Source of the DNA: Glandiceps talaboti
Taxonomy: Eukaryota; Hemichordata; Enteropneusta; Spengelidae
Direction of reading: 5' to 3'
Assembly: GCF_964340395.1 (NCBI RefSeq)
Contig: NC_135554.1
Span: 17,917,592-17,981,591, forward strand
Length of the DNA: 64,000 nt
Made by a program: the position numbers and the translations under genes. The stretch's first letter is position 1. Every line of letters begins with the position of its first letter. The notes under the pieces are model-generated. The model saw only the letters and a list, made by a program, of their open reading frames with translations, searched no databases and had not been told where the DNA came from. Below, in pieces: positions 55,834 through 64,000 of the stretch.

Positions 55834-58800
55834 ATGGTGGTAAGTATGTTGTCTACCGTTACTTCCGGGATCCGAAATATCGCTATTTTAATTTATTATT
55901 CATATATTTTTAACTTAAAGTGTTTTCTTTCCAGAAAATTGGGTTGCAGATCAAAGCTAATTTGGAAAATGTGACGAATTTGCGGCCAGAAGGGGAGGAT
56001 TTTCGATGGTATTTGAAGGTATGTGGTCAGCAACGTTGTTACTAGCTAGTCGCTAACGTATACCAATATCCTTTATTTAGTAGTGTTTACGTGTGTACAC
56101 GCATGTCCAGCATAAAGGGCGTCGAGGTTGTTTGGTCTTGTACACAATATAGGTATAATATTTTTAAGTCTCTGGAGTGCAGTGTGTGCGAAATTGACGT
56201 GAATCCTCATACAGGCAGGCCATGGATGTATTACTATTAAGAGATCATCCACCCTAATACATCCATGTACAGACACATCTATTAAAATTCCTAGCCCCTC
56301 CGCCGTCTATAATTACATGTGTAAATCAGGGATGTATTAGGAGAGACCTAGCACTGGATGTATATAGACTACGAGGTTCGACACGTCTGGATATACGCTG
56401 TGTACACGAGGTTCAAAACGGAGAGGGAAGATGTATAGTATACTGTACATCCAGAGCGGGAAGACCCTAATAGTAATACTAATACGTGATGATTAAATCT
56501 ACCTCAGACAATACCCTCCGAAAGTGTGTTTCGTTTACGCCGTTCCGATACCGATCCGATGAGATCCGAGTGATAGACCGTGTGACCGTGACTGACGATG
56601 TGCTGTTTTGAAGGGGGGGGGGGGGGGGGGGGAGATAATGTTATAATGTTAGTCCCTTTACAGTGAATTAAGTTATCGAAGGTTTGAAATTTGTTTCTTT
56701 GTCCACATTACCACCTGTCACGAATGGATATTTCTAGTATATCTTTATAATTGTGTTGTTTGCTTTTGAAATTGTGGGTGTGTGTGTGTGTGTGTGTGTG
56801 TGTTTGTGTAGAAAACATCTTGTCACAGTAATGAAACATCAAGGCATAGATCTGCTTTATGTTAGAGGTCTAAACCTTACCCCTCAGCATGAGTACAAAA
56901 CATGTACAGTCAGTCAGTAAATCTAGTTTTGCCCAAATCACATCTAATAAAGAAGGCATTTTTAATTATTTCATGCCCACATAATATTGTTGTTGTGCAC
57001 GTTTTTACTGTGTATGTATATTTTTCAGTTAAAATGTTTGAACTGTGGTGAAGAACCCGATCATTTCCAATACTTAACTTTGCTGGTAAGTAATGTGAAT
57101 AGCACCTAATATATCTGTCATATTTTGTGATGACATAAAGTCCTACCATTACTGTTACAGAAATGTAATCTTCTGTAGGGGGTATTCATTTGTACATAAC
57201 TAAGTACAAGTTGGGAGAAAGAGGATCAATTACAAAGACAATCACATCACCTGCTATCTATTTCCTCAGACAAGTAAGAAACTTGCTTACCTGTCTGTGC
57301 TATTCACACTTTATTCTCAAGAATGGCCTAGTGCTGTCATAGAGGTTTAGCAAGCATAATGTTTAAATCATTGTCTTTTGCAATTTTGCATGAGACATAG
57401 CCTTCTACATTGCTGACTACACCTGTGAGTTCACTAGCCTATATTTTCATTAAAGCTCGTAGAAGGAATGTAAGCATAGTAAGAGATCCAGCGATGTAGA
57501 CAGGCTATGTCTTATGCAAAATTGCAACGGCATTGTTTCCAGTATTATGAAGGAAATAGTGCTGATGATGGTGGAGGGAAATGTGACTGTAAAAATTCAG
57601 ACAACTAATGTGATATATACCCAAAAAACTGCTGGTGCTTCTAAGTCTCAGTAGTGATTTTAGATGCTTTTGAAAAGTCCTGTTACTAAAACTGCAACAT
57701 TTTTATCAGACATCTTTTTATAAGATGTCAGTTTGAACTCAGCCACTGGTGAAATAGAATAATTTTGTAAGTTTAAATGATCCTGATGGCAGGTGGAACG
57801 CTTACTTTAAGAAATACAAATTGTGTTATTTGAATATGATAGAACTCAATAACCCACAAGTGCAAAGGTGGTGTGGGTATTTGCATGAGTGCTTGCAATG
57901 TTCTCTGTACCCATACTTTCATGCGCGTGGCGAATGAAAGTACACCAGAAAATACGGCAAGCATGAGTGCAAATACCGTGAAAACCCAAACTGGCATTCA
58001 TGCTGCATGGAGTTGTTATTGCTACCCATATATGTTAATCCAAAACAGCAAATTTCCATGATGAAAATCATGCTATGCAATATTGTGTACAAGGAATGAT
58101 TGAGCACTCATTTGCATATCATTTGCATACCAGTATGCAATAATGTTTTTGGTTTTGCAGCACTGAAGTGTAAATAATTCATATCAACCATTGTTATATA
58201 CATGTATAAAGGCATCACAGGGGCCTTAGGAATGAGCAAAGTTTACAATCAGTGATTTCTCAGCCATGCATGCAGATTTTCTTTGAAAAACATGAGGCTT
58301 GGGTTTGATTGGTTGTTTTATATATGAGAAATAAACATGACAAAGAGACAAATTGCCCCTTTAATGAGATATCAATATTGAGGTTCCTATGTAACAAGTT
58401 AGCGATTGTCAGAAGACAATCGATCTGGTTTGTCGTCCGATGATCGTGAATGAAGCAAGAAACTCTGAGTAAGGACTTATAACATCCTTATTCTTTTGTT
58501 TATAATGCTCTACTACTAATATTGGATCGAGCACTGTTCTCTCCAGTGAGAAACCTATACTTATATGGATATATATATATACATACTCTATATATATACA
58601 GTATACATATACAGTATGTATGTATATTCATACACACACATTACATGCACATCACTTAGTTTATACATAGACATTGTTGCTTTGAAATGTCAAGTCATGG
58701 AAATGTGATCTAGTTTTTATTTTAGGTCACAACCTCCAATGTTGAGGTGTTAACATAACAATCAGGTTCCTACCAAGATTGAACAAAAGATTTCCTTTGA

Positions 58801-61800
58801 TGTTTTGCCAGCTTTCCAGTCAATTCCTGTGCCATGTCTAAGGTTTATGTCAAGCTCTCATAACGAGTTTTTGCTGCGAAGAATTCACTAATTCACTATT
58901 CTGAACGTGCAATATATTTACTACTTGAATTAGACATTTTAGCAAATTATGTAATTTGATAGTTTTCCTTCTTCAATTTACAACAGGAAAGTGCTCCTTT
59001 GAAAGGAGGAAGAGGAAGTGCAAGTCTGGTTGCAAAATGTCGACTGTGTAGCCGTGAGAACTCCATTGGTAGGTATACAAAACACCTGGGTTTTGCTCTT
59101 GACATAACAAGTGCATTTTACTGGAAAAGCATATTTAAATTATGGTGATGAAAGGACATGATACGAAATTCAATGCAAAAACTGCTAAACACAGACAATA
59201 GTAATTACTTAATACTAATCTAAATATGTGTAGTCGTGAGAACTTCACTGTTAGTATGTTAATGTCAATGTACAGAGTTTGATAATCTATAACACCAAGA
59301 TAATTGTTGTTTAGCATCATACATGTAGTAGCAGATTTGCAATGAACAGGACTTACAGCCCATAACATGTAAAAAAAAAAAATAATAATGTGTGTACATC
59401 ATGACATGTCTATGGTAGAAATCTTTAGTAATGAATCCATTATAACTTTCTTTTTACCTATGGCACTGTTAACATGATGCCATTTTCAAACGAAAATACA
59501 ACTGTTTGTTGTGTTTGTACATGGAGACAACAAACATGAAAACACAACAATTTGAAAACAGAAGTGTCTGACTTCGTTTGAAAATGGAGTTCATGTAATC
59601 AGATGAAAACAAAAAATGACCTACAATGCAACAATCCAGAAAACACACATTTGACCTCAGGAATGACCCAATGGATGTTGACCTTGCACACATGCTTTTA
59701 CCACTGTTTATGCATGGGCAGCAGCAGCATTTTAGAATTGTATTCAGTGTTCCTATGTAAACATTCAAAAACATTTGTTGGCCCATTTAAAACAATAGCA
59801 GCATTTTTATTTGAAATGTTGATGTGTAAACGCACCCTAAAATAATTTATTTTGTCTTTCATATTCATTGATGTTCCTTCTTAGATATCATTAAGGAGAC
59901 TATTGGCAGCTACAATGCTGATGACAACTTAAGATTTAAGACTATGGTGACCTTTGATTGTCGTGGAATGGAACCCACTGACTTCTCACCGAGAGTAAGT
60001 TCTTAGCTTTAGTATCAGGATTCCTCCTTAGGATTGTTAGTTCTATTCATGAATTGTTGCAATTGTTTCATAGCTCCACAACATAGTCTTTATACCTTTC
60101 AAGTCTTCACACTTGCAATAACACTATTCTGTACATATACATGCAATGATGATGACACAGTAGAAATAATGTTCGCTTGGTGTTTCACTAATGTGACGCG
60201 ATGTTTTTTACACCAAGATAGACGTAGACACAGTTCAACTGTAGACTAATAATAACAGATACACAAAACACACAGCAGGATGCCATACACAATCACATTT
60301 AAAAGGGATAAGCATTGCTATTTTTTCCAGTGCAGTAGACACAGGCTTCTAATGAAAACATTACACTTGGACTTGATGATTTTATTGGCTTCAATTGTTT
60401 ACTTTCCATGTGATAATCAAAATGGTAACTTTACTTCTATGTCCCCACTGTGTGTGGCACCAATATAATTATTTCTTTTGCTTTTGAAGTTGTTCGAGTG
60501 TATGTAAAATATGTTATGTCACATGAGTGAATCACAAAGGCAACATCATTTGTACTTTAATATAAATAGTTATGTATAATATCAATCTGATTAAAATCCG
60601 ATGTAGATGTCGGCTAATCGTTCTTGGTACATGTTTATATTTTTTAGCCTGATCGCGTAGAGGCGATCAGGCTAAAAAACGTAAACATGTACCAAGAAGT
60701 TCAATTCAGGCAAAATAACGAAGGTAAAATAGCAATGAACGATTAGCCAACATCTACATCGGATTTTAATCAGATTGGTATAATATTAGTTAGAGGCTAC
60801 ATTGTCAGGTGTGCTTTAGTATTGATCTACACGTAAAAAACATTGGTTTATCCAGTCAGTGCATGCCTACCTTTTTACAATTATGGCATTCAAAGAAATC
60901 AAGTTTAAGTTTCTAAACTTGGATTTGATAGAAGAAATAAAAAGTACTTTTGTCCGTGTAAAACTTTATTTCGTATGTTTTGACTTCACACAGGAGGTCT
61001 TTTTTAGGGTAGAGTAGTATATCCAACTTCTAAAAGCTGACAATGGCCATTTCTTCTGTCAAACCCAATTTTACATTTTCTCAAGTCCATGTCTGCTGAC
61101 AATTGTAGTTGGACTGAGGGTAGCTTTTGCAATAAACTCAAGTTTTTTAACCTCTTTTCAAAGTAGTCCCTCAATGTTGCATTTGTGGAGCAAATATAAG
61201 AGAGCTGAAAACAGAATTTAATTAGAAGCTGACAGTATAAAATCTACGGAGGAAACAGGCTTGGTTGTATATATATGCTATGTAGTAGTCTTGTAGTACG
61301 ACCTTAGATTTGGGGTTGCTAAATAATTTTGAAAGGTGACAAGTCTTGGCCCTACGGAATACCCTAGCAGCTAGACTATATATACATATACAGTTGTTCT
61401 TTTTGTCTATTACATGTACTTGCCGTTTGACTGCTTAATTCTACTAGTTGTCAAAGCACATTTCTATCATTTCAATGTTGTTATTTTCTCTTTTCTAGAC
61501 TGGATTTTCCTGTCAAGGAGCTAACAGTAATGCCTTCTTTGAAGTGGATCTCAAAGAGAAAGTAATTTATTTTTATTTTTTTATATTTTAATTAAAAAGT
61601 CAAAAGAAACAAGCCAAAACAAAAATGTACCAACACTTAAAAGATTATAAAGGAATAGTTCACCTTTAGTATGAAATTAATCCCTTTCAAATATTGTTGG
61701 ACTGTGACTGAATTGAAGACTCGAACCAACTCTCTAAATCAGTGAAATTTACTGTGCAAGAAGGAAAATGAAACTCTTCTGTGGAACCTCTCTTGTTGAC

Positions 61801-62799
61801 TCAATAACAGCTATTATGAAATGTCCAGTGTCAAAATTCATAGAGGAAATATCAGTGTTTTTGTGATCAATTGAATTCACATGTAATGATGTTTATGTAA
61901 AATCAAAACTTCAGCAGGCCTTTGCTATTACAGAGATATAGGGAGTGGTCTTACAAAACAATATCATCAAACTAAAAAGACATGAATTTTGAGTGTGAAT
62001 ATAGTGACGTAATCATATCTTTCCTTATAAACATACATTTACTATCAGTTCTACCAGCACATGTCTGGCATTACTCAAAAAAGTGAAAGGACTAATTGTA
62101 ACAAAATACTAATCAAATATGTTTGTTTGTTTGTTTGTTTGTTTGTTACTCCATATTTTGAGGGAATGATGTTGCCATAAATATGATTTCAAAGTCTTTA
62201 CTCCCATGCTTGACATTCTTCCAAATATGGGCATGGGAGCGGTGTTAATAGTTGTGCACTCGTATACATTTATTGCCTGGCGCTGAAAGCACTAGTAGAT
62301 GTCTATTACCCCAAGGGTGTTATGCAGCAACTATTCCTCATGGCTAAAAGCTGATGGAAATAGTTTCTACATTACATCACGAGGGGGTAATGTGATGTCT
62401 ACTAGTGTCCAAATGAGGTCAGGCAAGAAGTTTTTTATAACACACCACATTCAAGAGCATATTCTTTACATAGTGAAAACAAATTACTGGTAGGACGCCC
62501 ATGCAATATGAATACTGCCCTAGGGAAAAAAGAATATGACAAACACATGCTCAATGCAAATGAATGGTGCTAGTCCATGTCACCTGACAGAATCTAAGCC
62601 AATCAGTGAAGGCTGTATAAAATGATACGTTATAATGTATATATCATAGTGTACATGTAAGTTATGGTTTTAAATGTTTTCATTATATCTTAACATTTCC
62701 TATTTTCTAACTTTTTTCCAGGAATGGGTTGACTATGATGAGAAAGCCAAAGAATCCATTGGCATATATGAAGTTGAAAGTAAATTTATCAAAGTTTGA
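55834..62799 (+). CDS. CZIB: CZIB / C1orf123-like CXXC-motif zinc-binding protein (159 aa, 7 exons)
   Basis: Coding exons 55834-55839 (Met-Val only), 55935-56018, 57029-57085, 58987-59068, 59885-59994, 61499-61561 and 62722-62799 join in frame with GT-AG introns. The protein follows the UPF0587/DUF866 family along its whole length: LENVTNLRPEGEDFRWYLK near the start, LKGGRGSAS in the middle, and WVDYDEKAKESIGIYEVE at the end. It is one residue shorter than human CZIB (160). Two CxxC pairs, Cys33/Cys36 (CLNC) and Cys67/Cys70 (CRLC), are the zinc ligands of the family. The product is a small monomeric zinc protein conserved across eukaryotes; its cellular role is not well defined. The ATG context is good (A at -3, G at +4), and the donor after only six coding bases leaves the start on a mini coding exon. 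No sign of decay. Confidence 0.97.
56613..56632. repeat. G run
   Basis: About 20 G residues in intron 2 of CZIB. Confidence 0.9.
56775..56806. repeat. (TG)n microsatellite
   Basis: TG dinucleotides in intron 2 of CZIB. Confidence 0.9.
57382..57527. mobile_element. Fold-back element in CZIB intron 3
   Basis: CAATTTTGCATGAGACATAG and CCTTCTACATTGCTG at the left are the inverse of CAGCGATGTAGACAGGCTAT and GTCTTATGCAAAATTG at the right. The loop is about 75 bp. Confidence 0.8.
57855..58175 (+). repeat. Dispersed repeat B, copy 2
   Basis: Partner of 28985-29285 (see that entry), in the same orientation. Both copies are intronic, each on the sense strand of its gene. Confidence 0.75.
60583..60777. 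mobile_element. Compact hairpin element in CZIB intron 5
   Basis: The outer arms, CAATCTGATTAAAATCCGAT and GTAGATGT (60583-60610), are nearly perfect inverses of ACATCTACATCGGATTTTAA and TCAGATTG (60750-60777). The inner arms (CTTGGTACATGTTTATATTT, then TTTAGCCTGATCGC) fold onto GCGATCAGGCTAAAAAACGT and AAACATGTACCAAG around a loop of about 6 bases. An unpaired 38-base insert sits on the right side only. Confidence 0.85.
61640..61960. other. Unassigned intron 6 sequence, possibly an old repeat
   Basis: GGAATAGTTCACCTTTAGTA and the following 300 bases look like a degraded dispersed element, but no second copy is visible in the window. Confidence 0.3.
62110..62147. repeat. (GTTT)n microsatellite
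   Basis: Short run of TTTG units in CZIB intron 6. Confidence 0.7.
62272..62430. mobile_element. MITE-like inverted repeat in CZIB intron 6
   Basis: The left part (GCCTGGCGCTGAAAGCACTA, then GTAGATGTCTATTACCCC) is inverse to GGGGGTAATGTGATGTCTAC and TAGTGTCCAAATGAGGTCAG at the right. The pairing has small gaps. Confidence 0.65.
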
Positions 62800-63348
62800 A
62801 AACTAAAGAGAAGCCTTATAAAGCAAGTACAGAGTCACCTAGACCTTAGCTATGGAGACTGCTACAGTTCACAATTATTACTTGGTCAAAAGTATGTCAT
62901 TAAAAAAATTATCAAAATTCTTGTAACATACCTGAATTGTGATAAAAAAAATATCAAGGTTTCTTTATGCAGCTTAATTTCACAGAAAGTCATGTTAGGA
63001 TTCAGTAAACAGAAAGTTACTTGAAATTGATATGGTGAAATAACAAATTGAGAATTCAGTTTTTGAATGGAACTTTTTTGTTAAGGAAAGGTTGGTTGTA
63101 GCATGCATGATTATCTTTGTATTCATCCATGTCACTTCATTTGGGTATTGTAAATGTTAATGTATCCCCTTTCCAGTCTTTCTTTTAATTGTTACCTCAA
63201 AGGAACATTTTGATTTTATTTGTATTCAGTTATGGTGTTCTCTTCATGCCATGTTTTTATTCATGTACATCACTGTTTGTTCAGCATTTTATTTCTTATT
63301 TGAGAATTTCTTGAAAGGAATGACAGTGTTAGACATCAAAAAGCCATG

Positions 63349-63354
63349 AATAAA
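63349..63354 (+). terminator. Candidate polyadenylation signal of CZIB
   Basis: AATAAA 550 bases after the stop codon, followed by a T/GT-rich stretch (TTTTATTCTCTGTTGTCTTC). Confidence 0.6.
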
Positions 63355-63379
63355 AGTCTGTCAACAGCATTTTATTCTC

Positions 63380-64000
63380 TGTTGTCTTCATGCATGGAGT
63401 GGAAAATGATGATAAAACTATTAATAGTATATATAAACTGCTTTTCCTTGTAGTGACATTATCTTGCAAACCAGACCATCTTTTTCTTCTCTGACAACTC
63501 TTGTCTTGGAGGGTGCCATAAAAGAGGCTGTGGTTTACAACGATGTGTAGTGATCAAAGTGCTTTACATCAATGGGACATACCTAAAACAACATAATGAT
63601 TCTTTTATTCTTCTTCAAATACCAGTGAAGCATTTGATCCTTTGCAGCCATTAGTGCATATGATAATAATGCCTTCACATGGCAACCTACCATATCGGGT
63701 CTTCTTTACAGCTCGGTTGACAGGGACACAATTGCAGTTTGAATTCTGACCGAGGACGTTAGCCATTCAGAAACAAGCAATGAAAGTTGGGCTCTAACTG
63801 ACACTATAAAGGACGAAGTCACCCTTTTGCATGCAAACCACATCATATGTTTTGGTTCAGTAAGATATGTTTGGTAGAACAAACAAACAAGTCCACCATG
63901 AATCTAGATTACCTGGTTCTGGTAGATTGTTTGATACTGATATTGTCAGTCAGATCAAAAGTTGAGATAGTCTGAAATGTAAAGTCGTTGGTCTGCTTAT
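63380..64000. other. Downstream flank of CZIB, no gene seen
   Basis: No exon or repeat recognised up to the window end. Confidence 0.4.

Noticed and set aside
56613-56632. G-quadruplex regulatory element in CZIB
   Set aside because: A bare G run without spaced G-tracts or conservation evidence; listed only as a simple repeat.

Overview
The window is nuclear DNA of an animal. Genes are split by many GT-AG introns, coding exons are short (57-190 bases), AATAAA signals follow the stop codons, tRNA-derived SINE-like elements are present, and the AT-rich intergenic DNA is full of microsatellites and fold-back repeats. The family content (an Ikaros-type C-terminal finger pair, a CZIB orthologue and a DUF4062-NACHT-TPR protein) fits a marine invertebrate, most likely a non-vertebrate deuterostome such as a hemichordate. 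That placement is inference.

Four genes are supported. (1) 3171-4316 (+): a single-exon C2H2 zinc-finger protein with two N-terminal fingers and an Ikaros-like C-terminal pair. (2) 15210-39370 (+): a 24-exon STAND-type NTPase of about 1018 residues, with an MGCGSS lipidation-type N-terminus, a DUF4062-like domain, a NACHT NTPase and C-terminal TPR-like helices. All its exons join in frame, and it has two homologous, alternative last exons. (3) 45715-47205 (-): a large 3' exon encoding a C-terminal OTU cysteine-protease (deubiquitinase-type) domain with its D/C/H residues present. (4) 55834-62799 (+): a complete seven-exon CZIB (C1orf123/UPF0587) gene of 159 residues with both CxxC pairs. The genes do not look functionally coupled. 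The NACHT-TPR, OTU and Ikaros-type proteins could each act in signalling or immunity, but nothing in the layout links them.

Layout: 1-2.9 kb repeats; 3-4.8 kb zinc-finger gene with a duplicated 3' UTR; 5-14.6 kb no confident gene, with fold-back elements and microsatellites; 15.1-40.7 kb NACHT-TPR gene; 41-45 kb repeats including a SINE; 45.2-47.2 kb OTU gene; 48.4-53.3 kb a very large inverted repeat (arms about 1.8 kb) whose loop sequence recurs outside it; 54-55.3 kb two fold-back elements; 55.8-63.4 kb CZIB.

The most unusual features are: (a) the duplicated terminal exon of the NACHT-TPR gene, together with three other places in that gene where a splice-site/exon border has been copied locally; (b) the 4-kb inverted repeat with its duplicated loop; (c) the high density of distinct fold-back (MITE-like) families, at least a dozen in 64 kb; and (d) the OTU protein, whose N-terminal 340 or so residues match nothing I recognise.
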